64,000 nucleotides of DNA from positions 112,941,411-113,005,410 of the forward strand of contig OY755042.1 in assembly GCA_963576565.1 (NCBI GenBank). The letters are read 5' to 3'. The DNA comes from Aspidapion aeneum. Taxonomy: Eukaryota > Arthropoda > Insecta > Coleoptera > Brentidae. Both the position numbers and the translations under genes were made by a program. The stretch's first letter is position 1, and each line of letters begins with the position of its first letter. Positions 1 through 11,162 of the stretch are shown here, in pieces. Under the pieces are notes generated by a model, which saw nothing but the letters and a program-made list of their open reading frames with translations, made no database searches and had not been told where the DNA came from.

Positions 1-591
1 ATTGACATCGGTGATCGTCGACACATGTTGTGAACATCAATTACATTATGAATCTAGAGTGCATTGAAAACTTTACTTTGTCTGACTCTAATCACTTTAT
101 ACTCCCTTTTATTGTACCAATATGTCGGGTAATTCTAAAATTGTTCCCCAAACGCCCACTTTTATTATTTCAACCCCCGTTCCTTATGTCACATCGGACC
201 CTTTCATAAAATGATTGACAGTAAGTAGTTAGTTCAAAAACTAATCTAATGCATGGAGCTCTTGTTTAACAAATGTTCCATGTAATATTGTTTAATGGAT
301 ACCCTCTTATTTTGATTTTGGATTAAATTGATTTAACAAGACAGATACAAGAATAAAGACCAGATACGTTAGAGCATAAATATGGGGCATACCCATGCAT
401 GCATTCTCACACGCTAAAAAAATAAATATATATTTATTTTTAGATATTTCTCTAGGTCTTGGGAATGTTAAATACAAACTTTTTTGTTTAATTTTTTCTC
501 AAATTCATTGTTCTTTTAATTAAATAAATTCATTGAATTAAAACAATTAGCCACGTGATTCGAAACAGGCGGTCGACCAATCAGCTGCGAG
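1..591. other. AT-rich sequence, no feature recognised
   Basis: No coding stretch, RNA gene or paired repeat ends were recognised. At 579-591 a CCAAT motif lies just before the CRE-like TGACGTCA that opens the next element, which is a plausible promoter arrangement but is unproven. Confidence 0.4.
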
Positions 592-648
592 TGACGTCAC
601 AAAACAGTAAACGCCTTGAACCAACCTATTTTCTGTGTTATTTTCTTA

Positions 649-878
649 TGGATGGTAATGTTTGCTTCGGTTTAAAGTGCGAATGTGCGATTTATCGTTC
701 TAAATTAGATTTTATTTTGTGTTTTGCTTATAAAAAAACATTTTCAATAGAAAACGGATTCTCCAAAGCCGATAGCTCCAACTTGCCAATGCTGAATTCC
801 TTTATGATGGCAGGCTCATTTGCTAACAACAGTGATTTTTGTTCTGCGGAATTTAGAAACGTTAAAATGTCGATATAA
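649..878 (+). pseudogene. transposon-related protein fragment (N-terminal piece)
   Basis: A 76-codon open stretch from an ATG at about 649 to a stop at 878. Its second half contains SNLPMLNSFM and NSDFCSAEFRNVK. From memory this resembles the region before the SWIM zinc finger in a widespread arthropod family that ends in a YqaJ-like recombinase domain; that is recognition by eye, not a search result. The stop comes directly after this motif, so the SWIM and nuclease parts are absent. It starts just inside the left inverted terminus and is probably the 5' end of one gene of the parent element. Confidence 0.35.
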
Positions 879-1104
879 GTATTCGATGAGTTGTTTTGTA
901 TATAACTGAAAGTTTTTTACGATGTTCTTCGCCTACTTTTACTCATTTAGATTTTGAGGTTAGGTTATATGTTTTGCTTTTTTGTTTAATATGCCACTTA
1001 CAATGCATTCAATTAAATACCCAATCATTATTATTTTAAGTATTAATAAACAACCCAAATTGCTTTTTTTAAACAAAATTTTCTAAATATATTCTATATA
1101 CATA

Positions 1105-1260
1105 CTAGTCCTGCCTATGCACTGCCTAGTCTTGCATATGCACTGCTTATCCTACATTTAGCCTGCATGTGCACTGCCTAATCCTGCATTTAGAGGTACT
1201 CTCTAGTCCTGCCTAATAACTGCCTAGCACCGCCTAAAAATTTGTATACCTTTCTGCCTA
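1105..1260. repeat. degenerate minisatellite, CTGCCTA-type
   Basis: Roughly seven degenerate units of about 20-24 bp, each with a form of CCTGCCTA and GCACTGCC or TGCAT. It lies in the middle of the THAP-bearing element. Confidence 0.6.
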
Positions 1261-1608
1261 TTATAGTAGTTCACCCCTTATAATAAACATAACCTCAAAA
1301 ATTTCATCGTCATTTATGAAATAGTTTATAGACAACGTGAGAAAAAGTAATAGAAACAATTCAGTTATACCCACATCAAAGAGATCTTGACAAATGTAAA
1401 GTGAAGATGTATTAGATAAGGCCCTTTCTGGGTCTCTTCGAGCAAGTTCTAGCCACTTTTTCCGTTCTTTTACTGCTCTAGGCACATGAATAAATCGTTT
1501 TTCAGGTGTTTTTATGCTAGTATTCGAACACTGAGGCACTATACACCACTTATAGGACAATTTTTTACATAAAAACAGTAAAAACACAGTCCAAAAACAA
1601 ATAAACAC
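1261..1608 (-). pseudogene. THAP zinc-finger domain fragment
   Basis: A 115-codon minus-strand frame holds a THAP (C2CH zinc finger) domain at residues 19-79: C22 and C27, conserved W52 and C73. The fourth ligand, normally His two residues after the third Cys, is Leu (ICQDLF), so zinc binding should be lost. Motifs include KWCIVPQCSN, TPEKRFIHVP and KWLELARRDP. THAP domains bind DNA and occur in P-element-type transposases and derived proteins. Homology stops after residue 79 and the rest is unlike THAP proteins. It begins just inside the right inverted terminus, so I read it as a decayed element gene, not a host gene. Confidence 0.7.
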
Positions 1609-1654
1609 TTGAATGCCGTGTATCTGTCCGCGAGTTTACTGCGCTGTGACGTCA

Positions 1655-2463
1655 TTGCAACGCCATGCTAGAAATGAGCGTTTTAGCGGCAAATTCAAAT
1701 CGGAAATTATAAAACTTGATTTTAAATGTACTTATGGTAAAATATACTATTTTAATAATTTTTCGTAGCAAATTAGGGATCCATGTATCATTCTAAACAC
1801 TTTTCTAAAATTTGTCAAATACCCTATTCTTAATGTTCTCTTTTCGGGTAGACAGGATTTCGGTTACTGCGCATGCGTTAGTTTTAGTGATTTTGGAACA
1901 TACTTCGTTACGTCACTACATTATTTGATAATTATTATTGTATATCAATCTATTATTTTTTCTTAAAAACTATTTGATTAGGTGAAAATGTATCAAATTG
2001 TGGATTAAAATTGTAGTTTTTCTAAAACTAATTGTGCAGATTTCCTGTGGGCACCATAAAGAGTGTTTAATGACATCTATAAACCACTTTTAACTTTATT
2101 AACAAATTTTAAAGAAAACACAATATGGAATGGCACTCTCTTACTTTTTTCGGACATTTTCCCACAAACCGCATATGTTTTACGAGAATTATTTACCATT
2201 TTTCACAAAAAAAAGCATAATTTTATTCGATAAACGCAAAACACCGCAAAATGTCAATATGGCCTCCACCCACATATCAGCTGTGTGTCTACATGACAAA
2301 ACACACGCATGTACACTTGAAAGTTCGCATCCGCGAATTTTAGTTTGCAAAGCCAGCTATGAGTGCTTCACTTTTCCAACAACAAATTGAAAAAATTATA
2401 ACTTGAAACATCCTAGTAATAATAAATGTAATTACAAAAGTAAGGGATATCAGAGGAGAGGTA
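1655..2463. other. no feature recognised
   Basis: AT-rich intergenic or intronic sequence. The open frame at 2130-2390 shows no recognisable protein motif and was not accepted. Confidence 0.4.
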
Positions 2464-3937
2464 CCATAAAACGAGGTTACTTTGCGCCCCCGGGTCCTAC
2501 TTTGCTCCATTGCGAAAGAAGTTCTTAGATATTCCACATTAAAAAAATGCACCACAACGCCACCACGTGTGAATTATCCGTTGCGAATTTGACTTTTCAA
2601 AGACGCGGTAACGTAAATGCACCCGAATCCGTCCATTTTTCTAAATGTTTATAGGTTTAAGTTTTTCTTAATGTTCAGTATTAAAAAGTTTTTCTTAATA
2701 ATTCAATAAATATAATAAAATGTTATTAATAATTAAATATGAAAGTTAAAATTTGATGCTGATCTAAAAAGAACGGAAAACAGTAATATGTATCCAAACC
2801 AACATGCGTTAAATCTATAGGACGGAATAGGGGGTCCTGATGGGCGGAATTAGAGAAATAATTAATATGGCGGACGGATTAAGGGGTTTTAAGGTTTTTC
2901 TAGATGTGAGTATTTTATATATTTTTTTTCTTATCAAATCAGTCTATTTTTTAAAATTAAAAAAAAAATACGTTAATTTAATTAGTTTTTTGTAAATTAA
3001 AACTTTCTGAATCTTTTTGTCAGATTTTCTTATATGTGTTATTAGTGGACGGAATTTGGTGCTTTTACGTTAGTCGCTGTTTTCCGCTTAGTCGTTTCGA
3101 GTTAAGTTGTGCGACGTATTTTTACGTAAGCATAAAATTTGACAGTTACGCAAGCGCACTTCGTCACACCGTCGTCCAGGTCACGTTAGGAGCTTATGTA
3201 TTTACGTTAGCTTACGGCAGTCTGCGGGCACCTTAACGTTACCAAAGAATAGAATTGGATGATTGACCGATCGAAAAATAAGGCCTAGACGATAATTTCC
3301 GCTTCCAGTACAAACGATCCTTTGCAAATATATTCCTACTGTAGTTGAAAAGACAAAAAACAAAATTGTAACATCAAAAAAACAGTGCCGAATTCCATAT
3401 TCTCTGCTATTAGTAGACTTGTTATGGTAACGAAAAAACATTCAACTTAAACTTGGAACAAAACGTAGAGCGCCTAACGTGCAGTTTTACGTAAAAATAC
3501 GTAGCACAACTTAAACTATCTATTACCAGAGTGAAGTGAAAAATTTGGTGTCTAGTGCAGTTATCGATTTCTATGCAATAAAAACTTAAAAATCCAATAT
3601 TTTTAAACTTTTTATTCACCATTTTGAATGTTTGGGGACAAACTAACTAAATATTGGGTGTAGTTTGCGCCAACATATAAAACACCAATGTTAATTTTCA
3701 TATTTTATAAAGTGGGGCAAAGTAACCTCGGACTATGGGAAACTTTGCTCCACTTTTCAAGTTATCATCATATTTATAATACTAAGTATTTTGTAATAAA
3801 AATGTCCTTTCTAATTACCTATACCATGTGTTTTTTATTAAAACCAAAAAAACATTTTTATGGTATAATTTTTGATTATTTCTTTGAATTTTTCGAATTA
3901 ACTCAAAAAAGTGGAGGAAAGTAACCTCGTTTTACGG
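2464..3937. mobile_element. TA-flanked DNA transposon with inverted ends, non-autonomous
   Basis: The left end CCATAAAACGAGGTTACTTT and the right end (complement CCGTAAAACGAGGTTACTTT) match at 19 of 20 positions and are flanked by TA at 2462-2463 and 3938-3939, as for Tc1/mariner-type insertion. Inside the right end the motifs CAAAGTAACCTCG (near 3717) and TTTGCTCCACTT (near 3745) repeat parts of the terminus as subterminal repeats. No transposase is recognisable. A separate MITE (3100-3521) is nested inside. Confidence 0.65.
3100..3521. mobile_element. MITE with inverted ends, copy 1 of 2
   Basis: This shares nearly its whole length with 21827-22262. The ends are inverted: the left reads GTTAAGTTGTGCGACGTATT and the right complement AGTTTAAGTTGTGCTACGTA, each followed by a TTACGTAA-type palindrome. 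The left end is more worn than in copy 2. Open frames on both strands are translations of the repeat, not genes. Confidence 0.7.
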
Positions 3938-3949
3938 TAGCAAAATTAA

Positions 3950-4160
3950 AATGGAAATTTGCCGGTCATATATATTGTAAACTGGAAACCTTGGGGAAAT
4001 GAAAGAAATAGGGGAAAACCCTAAATGAGATGGGCAGAGGATTTGAAGAAACATGTGTGAATGAGATGGATAAACACGGCGACAGACAGAGAAGAGGGGA
4101 AGATATTGGGGGAGGCCTATGTCCAAAGATGTATCGAAGAAGGCTAAATAAATAGATATG
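3950..4160 (+). pseudogene. non-LTR retrotransposon ORF2, C-terminal remnant
   Basis: One frame reads RWAEDLKKHV, a stop, then ATDREEGKILGEAYVQRCI. This is the familiar extreme C-terminus of non-LTR retrotransposon polyproteins of the endonuclease-reverse transcriptase type, where RW.DD.K and GEAYVQ are usual. Upstream WKFAGHI in a shifted frame fits the same family. Frameshifts and at least one stop make it a 3' relic of a few hundred bases. It lies just outside the TA-flanked element that ends at 3937. Confidence 0.6.
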
Positions 4161-4422
4161 CATCAAGTTATTTAAAATAATAAACATTTTTAAATATAAT
4201 GTTAAAAAATACGATCAGTCGGAACTAGCAGCAATTGAAAAAATAAAAATTTAATTTCACTTAACTTTTGCGGGTTAAATTAGTTTGCTCTAAATAAATA
4301 ATAATTTAGCTCAATTAAATAAAGGTTTGGGTCAAAATAATCATGCGAATGATTAAATAATACATCGTAGAGCGACAGGAAGAGTTAAATAAATATAAAA
4401 AAATAGGTTTAAAATGTTTTGG

Positions 4423-4425
<3 letters not shown>

Positions 4426-4462
<37 letters not shown>
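4426..4462. repeat. (TA)n microsatellite
   Basis: An uninterrupted TA run of about 36 bp. Confidence 0.95.
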
Positions 4463-4465
<3 letters not shown>

Positions 4466-4533
4466 CATAAGTCATTATATGAAAACCATAGTTTTCTATA
4501 AAAAATAGGCAATAGTTATAATTTCTTGTATAC

Positions 4534-5371
4534 AGGGTGTCCCAGATAAAAGCAACTACATGGGGGTATCGGAAACGGTAAGAGATACGAGATTGTTTAA
4601 ATGGTGCTGTATTAACATTAAATATATCTGCAGGGGTTACTAAAATATCGAGAAAAAACTAAAAATTTTGTGTTTTTTGAAAAATTGATATTTCGCCGCC
4701 ATCTTGCAAACAAATTTAATGAAATTCGGTAGTTTTGTATAAGCAACTACGGCCAATCAAATGACGTTAACAATTTTTTTCTAGGCTTTCTAGTTTTTTT
4801 GAAACCATAGCCAACTTTGTTATTTCTTATGACCGCCATATTAAATTTGTACGTCAGTAAGCCTATCTTTGAATGACGGAAAATGTGAATTTATTTAAAA
4901 AACTGTTTTTTACTTTGTTGGCTGTGAAACAAAGGCCGTAGTTGCGTTTATTGTCATACCTACGTAACTATCTGTCAAAACTTTGTCACTTATTTGATTT
5001 ACATCCGCTTTATTTTTTATTAGACACAACTTAAAATACAAGTCAAACTGAATGTGATCGTTTAGTTTCAAAGGTAAACGGAGGACTTGGGAACTAAACA
5101 AAGAGGTATAGGTTAGCGGATTACTTTTGAAGCTGAAACGAACACATTATTTTCTTCGAATTTTAATTTTTGTGTAAAGAAAAATGAAGCGGGCTAAAAA
5201 AAATAACGACTGGTATGTCTGAAAAATATTATTTTGTAAGAGGATACTAAAAAACATTAAGAAAATTGCCTTAATTTCAAAAAATTTAAAAAATATTAGT
5301 TGTTCATATCATATCTAACTTTTGTTTACAAAAATCAGCTGGACCATCAGTGACATGAAAAATTCGACATA
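4534..5371. other. unassigned AT-rich stretch with a CAGGGTGTCCC end
   Basis: TACAGGGTGTCCCAGATAAA at about 4533 resembles the termini of the TA-inserting foldback at 59164-60024, but I found no partner end before the mariner element, so it may be a truncated copy. Nothing else is recognised in this stretch. Confidence 0.35.
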
Positions 5372-5373
5372 TA

Positions 5374-6192
5374 CGAGGTCTGGCTATTAAATAACGAGAC
5401 TGGTTAGGAAAAGCGTTTTATTTAAAAATTATTCTACATTCGAATGCTCCCCTCCCCTCGCCACACACCTTTCCATACGTTTTTTTCATTGATCGAAGCA
5501 GTGCTGGAAGTCTTCTTTGGTAAGGACCTTTATGATCTCTGCCGTTTTTTGCTTTACCGCTTCCATCGACTCAAATCGGGTCCCTTTCAAAGCAGATTTT
5601 ATCTTCGGAAACAAAAAAAAGTCGCACGGTGAGTACGGCGGGTGTTCAAGCACTGGAGTGCACTTACGAACTCGTTCTCGCAGTGTTGCCAAAACTGACA
5701 AATAGTAAGTCTAGTTGACAGTCTGACCCTCTGGAACCCATTCAGTCATCTGCACGCACAATTTGGTTGATTTTGGTCACTGTTTCCGGAGTTGAAAGGG
5801 CGACCTAGGCGCTGGTCATCTTCAGTGGTCTCGCGGCCCTTACTAAAGCGCTTACACCACTCAAAAACACGCGCACGAGATAGAGAATTAAGAATTGTCC
5901 CCATAGGCCTCTTGCAACTATTTATAGCACTCAGTCGGAGTTTTTTTCAATTTAACGAGAAATTTGAGATTGATACGTTGCTCCTGTTTTTCGTCACACA
6001 TGATTTTCGGCACGAGAAAAAATCACTTTCGTTTTAAACCGCTACTGCACAAGTACTATAATAGTGACGAAAACGTGTTTTGGGACGTGCATAGACAAGA
6101 TATCTAGATACCCAATGCACTATTCGTTTTTACCCCACAAGTTTAGGGCGCCATCTAGGCGCGCAGTCTCGTTATTTAATAGCCAGACCTCG
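5374..6192 (-). mobile_element. mariner element with internal deletion
   Basis: Perfect inverted ends of about 28 bp (each starting CGAGGTCTGGCTATTAAATA) flanked by the TA duplication at 5372-5373 and 6193-6194. Length is 819 bp against about 1.3 kb for full mariners, so about a third is missing. The transposase remnant lies on the minus strand. Confidence 0.9.
5438..6001 (-). pseudogene. mariner transposase, deleted and stop-ridden
   Basis: The N-terminus starts at an ATG at 6001 (MCDEKQEQRINLKFLV, then KTPTECY) and matches the helix-turn-helix start of mariner transposases, with stops soon after. WVPEGQ appears near 5740. The C-terminal catalytic part reads TPVLEHPPYSPCDFFLFPK, LKGTRFESMEAVK and EDFQHCFDQ, followed by a TGA where Trp is expected and then KKRMERCVARGGEH. 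The usual YSPDLAPCD motif has lost three residues and the segment with the HDN aspartate is gone, so the DDD triad is incomplete. This enzyme cut and pasted DNA at TA sites; this copy cannot. Confidence 0.85.
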
Positions 6193-6194
6193 TA

Positions 6195-7435
6195 TACATA
6201 GGATCCGAACACCGGTCTATTATTATAGGCACCGTGCTCTCGAAGCAAATTGCACGCACCCTTAAACTTCAAAATGGCATTAGTAAACAAAACTTTACAA
6301 AACTAATTAAATGTAATTCTCGGGCAAAAAGATTCGTAACTTATGCAGATTTCTGTAATATTCAGAAACGTCAGTGTTTACTTTTAATTTCCATTGTTTA
6401 AATTTCAAGCAAAACTGGCGTTTATTTGTCTCGCGCGCTTTTTCTCCCGAGAAAAACAGAATACTAATTAAAATTATAATTGTGAACAAGGGCGCTAAAC
6501 AAAAAAGCAAATATTTACATTTTCCATTTATTTCCATGGGCCCAACCAAAATAATTTTAATTTTGTTTAGAAAAAGGGTTAGGTATTGTTTATGTTGTTT
6601 AATTGATATCCGTTAAATTTTGAGTCTATCTATTAATATTTTCTTGAGAAGCTTATAAATTACATTATACATTTCTTGTGTAGAATAATGCTTATGAATT
6701 CTTTCCAGTTGTTTAAGATAATTTTTTCTTGTAGTATTTTATTATACCCACATTACCAGCATTAAAACAAAACATGAAACAAAAAGGATAATGATCCCAA
6801 TAATATAATCAACGCCCTCTGTTCGCTGGTATACTATCCCGAATCTATAATAGCTTCATCTGCTTGCGAATTATAAGACAAAACTAACATTGTGTACACC
6901 CAGATCTTCCAAGAGATATTTATTCAAAGATAGAACAAGGTAAGAGTTGCTCTCGTAAAAAGGGATGCCCTAAAAACTGACAATTTGTCACCTCCCATTA
7001 TATGAAAGGGGAGTATTTTCGGGACAGCACCGGGGGCATAAAAGGGCATAACTTTCTGTCGTTTCGAGTTAAAATAAATAAATGGCCCGTGGAATTAATG
7101 TAATTTGTCCGACTGTCACAAAACTTTACGGTTGAATAATTGAAGCTTTTTCGCAGGAAATCTGAAGGGAATTTCATCTAAATATGTATAGCTTTGATGG
7201 GGAAATTCAATAATTTTGAAGTATGTAATACTGTTTAGATTAAATGGAAAAATGGCTCATGAGCGCATAAAATTTAGCGGTGGGAGAAAGGGGGCAAATG
7301 CAAAAAGTAAAAATGAAATTGGTTTTTTATTGAAATAAATAAAAAAACTAAAACGAATATACATACGCCACATTTTTTGAATTTTTATCCTGTTAAAGTA
7401 CTTGGCAATGCTAGCAAAATATGTAGAGCATTGTA
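6195..7435. other. no feature recognised
   Basis: No paired ends, coding homology or RNA gene seen. Overlapping frames on both strands at 6307-6616 have no recognisable motif. Confidence 0.4.
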
Positions 7436-7685
7436 CTGCCGTCCTTAGTAAGACCCACCTATCGACGTTTTCACTTATTTTGAGAAAAGCGAGTTTAAAG
7501 TTTAAATGCTTGCTAAGAGTACATAGTAATATTTTTTTTTGTTTTTCAAAATAAAATACTTCCGAACAAAAATGTTGGAATTTTTCTTAAAAAACAGATG
7601 AAAGTAACCTATTTGAAGCCATTTTCGGTCATAACTCATTTTTGATTTTTTTGCAGATAGGTGGGTGTTACTAAGGACGGCAGTG
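7436..7685. mobile_element. TA-flanked MITE, about 250 bp
   Basis: The inverted ends CTGCCGTCCTTAGTAAGACC (left) and CACTGCCGTCCTTAGTAACA (complement of right) match over about 28 bp with one mismatch and a 2-bp loss at the left tip. TA flanks both sides (7434-7435 and 7686-7687). There is no coding content. It fits a Tc1/mariner-type MITE. Confidence 0.75.
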
Positions 7686-7899
7686 TAGGTCTCTTGATTG
7701 ATTGTTGATTTTGTTTGGAAATTAGGAAATTATTATTTTCAACATTTAGGGGGGGGGTACGCCCATGCGCTGGCCACATAGTAAGGAGCAGGGCTATTTA
7801 AATCATGTCCATGTTTTGCATTGTTTACTTCGGTGTTATATTTTTTAAAACGATTTGTTTTTGATGTTAGATAGAATTAGTAAAAATTCTAGCAGCGTA

Positions 7900-9080
7900 C
7901 AGTCTGTATAAGTGCCACCGCCTTTTTTAGAAATTATTTACACTTTTTTAAGAATTTTGCAAAAAAACTGTATAATTTTGTAATAATATTGTAAAAAAAA
8001 AAATTAATTTAAGCCTTTTCAAAAAAATTTTAATTTGATAATTTTGTAAAAAAGTGTTCATTTATCTTTGCACAAAATTTTGCAAAAAAGTGTAAATTTG
8101 ATAATTTTGTGGAAAGATTGTAAATTTACAAACTTTTTACGAAATTTCACAAAAAAGTTTAAATTTGATAATTTATTAAAAAGTCTAAATTCAAACTTTC
8201 GGATATTTAACAAAAAACTAAATTTGGCAATGTTCTAAAAAAGTCTAAATGTAATAATATGTATAAAAAAAATTGCGAAATTTCCTAAAAAAATTGTAAA
8301 TTTACACACTTTTAAAAAAGCTTTCAAAAAATTGTTTTCGATGTTTCGCAAAAATTTCTAAATTTGATTATTTTAAAAAAAAGTCAAAATTCTAAATTTT
8401 TTGAATTTTTTTAATATCAAAAAAAATATATGTTTGATAATTTTGTAAAAAATAATACATTTGATAATATATGTAGAGTGGAAAGGCTAAGTGATCTAAG
8501 TGCCAAAAAGCATTTTTGTGGGAAACTAAAAAAAAACTGTTTAATTTATGTAAGCGGACTTACGGATAACGTCATTTTAAATATGCCATATAGAGCATAA
8601 GGTGGAAAAATGACACTTAGATCTTATAGCCCCATATTGGCCTTGACACCTACATCATTTTGGGTGGAAAATCTAAAATTTGTATATTTTGGCACTTCAT
8701 GGCAGATCATTTAGCCTGGCCACTCTACATATACAACTTTTTCGGAAATTTGTTGATGTTTCTGTAAAGAAAGTGTCAATTTACAAACTTTTTACGAAAT
8801 TTCGCAAAAAATTGTAAATTTTGTGAAGAAGTAAATAAAACTCTTTACGATTTATTTCAAAAAAGTGTAAATACAAACTTGAAATTTTACAAAAAAGTTT
8901 AAATTTAATAATTTTGCAAAAAACACACATTTTTACGAAATTTTGCACAAAAGTGTAAATTTTATCATTATGTAAAAAATATTAAATTCACAAACTTTTT
9001 TGCGAAATTTCCTAAAAAACGTGTGAATTTAATAATTTTGTAAAAAAAGTATAAAATTTAGAAAAAAAGTTGAACATTTC
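7900..9080. repeat. AT-rich degenerate minisatellite
   Basis: Many degenerate copies of a unit of roughly 45-60 bp built from AATTTTGTAAAAAAGTGTAAA and TACGAAATTTCGCAAAAA. The array is broken at 8472-8729 by a MITE. No coding content. Confidence 0.7.
8472..8729. mobile_element. MITE, 258 bp, TATA or TA duplication
   Basis: The ends TGTAGAGTGGAAAGGCTAAG and, on the other strand, TGTAGAGTGGCCAGGCTAAA are inverted and continue to about 30 bp with few mismatches. TATA lies on both sides. It is inserted in the minisatellite, which continues on both sides. Confidence 0.75.
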
Positions 9081-9089
9081 GGTAAATTT

Positions 9090-9565
9090 ATGTAACTGTA
9101 GAAGGTATAAAAGGAAATGCAATTTTATGATAAAGCTGATTAAAGAGAGATTTTTGATAAGTTTTTCCTGCAGAAAATGTCACTTTACAGCATTGTGAGA
9201 ATTTTTAAATATCTGACTGACCTTTACCGATAAAGATTGTCACAATAGGCGATGCGCGACGATATTTAAATTTTACAGCACGCCCACTAGATCAACTTAA
9301 ACTTCATAAAATGTAACAATATAAGTTCACGGGGAACTGGGGCATAGCCCTCTCGAGCCACGCGACACTGATGATCTTTTGAACGTGAGAAAGTAATGCA
9401 AGCTTTACTTTTGTTTTTGACCTTTTATTATTTTTTACCCAACTGCAGCACGGCGAAAGGATGGGTAAAATGTTTTTTGATTGGGATATGTATGTAAGTA
9501 TGTAAATATGTATGTTTATGTCACGCTAGAGGCTAAACAGCTGAACCGATTTTGACAAAAGACTC
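9090..9565. other. mostly unassigned; (GTAT)n-type tract near 9490
   Basis: A short GTATGTAAG-type microsatellite and the phrase GCTGAACCGATTTTGAC near 9540 recall the core of the Helentron-like repeats elsewhere in the window, but terminal structures were not seen. Confidence 0.35.
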
Positions 9566-9599
9566 TGGAGGAAAAATCGGTTACAAAATTCCTTGGTAT

Positions 9600-10030
9600 T
9601 GTTACAAATTTAAGTATTTAAATTTTATAGTTAGAATTTATTTAGGTTTAGTGTAGTATTAGGTTGACGTATTTTATGGTTGTATTCTTAATCTAGGTTT
9701 TAGTTGCGTTATCTGTGACAAACTGGTATGCGAACGGTCCGGTTCTAGAAAAGGGCGGAATGATTTCGAATCGAACAAGGATGGAAAATTCTCGAATTGT
9801 AGGCAGACCCTCATATATAGGGCCGGACGTCGTGCATCGGGCAGTCAGAGATAACCAATGGTAGTGATCGCTAGATTTTAACGCGAAGTTAATAGGCGTA
9901 TTAAAGCAGTGAATTATTAGCAAGTTATTAGTAAGTTTAAGTGCGTGTTTTTGTACATAATTTGTTGGAATAAATTGACGTATCGTTTTCAACAATTGCG
10001 AGTTTTAATTGTTGTGGAGAACCCGTAACA
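9600..10030 (+). mobile_element. solo LTR, 431 bp, with 4-bp duplication GTAT
   Basis: It starts TGTTACAAATTTAAG and ends GAACCCGTAACA, so the tips TGTTAC and GTAACA are inverted. GTAT at 9596-9599 is repeated at 10031-10034. A TATATA near 9813 and an AATAAA near 9969 suit an LTR promoter and polyadenylation signal on the plus strand. No internal retroelement sequence remains, so this is the product of LTR-LTR recombination. A 4-bp duplication fits Ty3/Gypsy-type integration, but the clade is not determined. Confidence 0.85.
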
Positions 10031-10034
10031 GTAT

Positions 10035-10610
10035 GTACATTGATACAAAATTGAAATTCGATACTCATATTCAGGAGCTAAATAGGCGATTATCAAGAGG
10101 TTGCTATATTGTGAGGAGTATCACTGAGGAACTAGGAAAAAACACGGCAAAAATAACTTACCATGCCCTGGTAGAATCCCATATAAGGTATGGTATTGCG
10201 TTCTGTGGCTTTTCAACTCAAGCTGCAGTTCAATCTGTTTTCGTGCTGCAAAAAAGAGCAGTCCGGTATATATGCCGAGCAGAATGCAGACAAAGTTGCA
10301 AACCACTGTTTCTTCAAGAAAAATTGTTAACAGTTCCATGCATATTTATTTAGGAAACAGCCTGCCTTATTTTTAAAAAGTTTGAAGGATCTTCTAGGGA
10401 CACACACTATCATCTTAGAAACAATGATCTTCCATTGCCCATCCCCAAATCAACACTAACCAGAAACTCAGTCATTTACGAAAGTGTTAAGATTTTTAAT
10501 AAGCTTCCAGAAGAAATAAAAACATTGCAGTTTACAAAAACTTTCGGAAAGTTCTTAAAAGGTTTCTGGTTAGTAAGGCATTTTATTCGCTACAAGAGTT
10601 CTATACCTCC
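10035..10610 (+). pseudogene. reverse transcriptase C-terminal region, frameshifted
   Basis: The first part (to about 10353) contains HIQELNRRLSRGCYIVRSI, ALVESHIRYGIAFCG and VLQKRAVRYICRAECRQSCKP, all typical of the region after the reverse transcriptase palm in Jockey/CR1 elements. A frameshift near 10345-10355 moves to a second frame with LPIPKSTLTRNSVIYES and FNKLPEEIK, the usual end of the protein. Its job was target-primed reverse transcription of its own RNA. The loss of most of the protein, the frameshift and the LTR insertion make it inactive. Confidence 0.75.
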
Positions 10611-11162
10611 GAATAGTTCCTTAATTTATTTCCTTCGCTTTTTGTTTTATCTTTTATTATGGAACATATTTATTTTTATTTTACTTAAAATTAATTATTT
10701 TTATTTTAGACTATACCAAATAGACTATACCAAATAAATGCATAATCGGTTTACTTTTTTATTTTATTTTATTTTTAATACTTCAGTACCTGACTTTCGC
10801 CTGCTAGTGCGCTTATTGTGTTGTTTATTATTTATTACCTTATTTTGATTTTTATTTATTATGGGTATTTATAATTGTTTTAATTTTATTTATCAATTTT
10901 TTTATTTTATTTTTGTTATTTTGTATTTTTTTGTTTTGTTTCCTTTCTGGTTTTACCATCGTTTATATTTGCTATTGTTATTTACACAGTTAATTATCAT
11001 TTTATTATTTATAAGGTTAATTATAACTAAAACTATTTTAAGCATTTTTTTAAATATTTACCTTTTGGTTAAAAAAATAGATAGGTTAATTCTTGCTTTG
11101 TCAATGGATTTTGTAAATTTCTGACAATAAAGCTTATTTTGAATTGAATTTGAATTGAATTG

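Larger units (their letters stand above)
592..1654. mobile_element. DNA transposon remnant with inverted ends and THAP coding end
   Basis: The outer 21 bp at 592-612 and 1634-1654 are inverted repeats with 18 of 21 positions matching; both start TGACGTCACA and end CAGTAAAC. Each end is followed inward by a coding fragment: plus strand at the left, minus strand at the right (THAP). The pieces therefore converge, as if a larger two-gene element had lost its middle. I found no clear target duplication, so the true termini may lie a little further out. The superfamily is not determined. Confidence 0.5.
9570..11162 (+). mobile_element. non-LTR retrotransposon (Jockey/CR1-like) 3' fragment, split by a solo LTR
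   Basis: Coding sequence at 9580-9599 ends in TKFLG and resumes after the solo LTR at about 10035 with YIDTKLKFDTH, the usual C-terminal reverse transcriptase motif of this group. The 3' part is AT-rich and ends with an AATAAA signal near 11127 and a short TTGAATTGAAT repeat, a normal tail for this class. The fragment is 5'-truncated. Confidence 0.75.

Noticed and set aside
9693..9995. 100-codon minus-strand frame
   Set aside because: Lies wholly within the solo LTR and has no protein motif.
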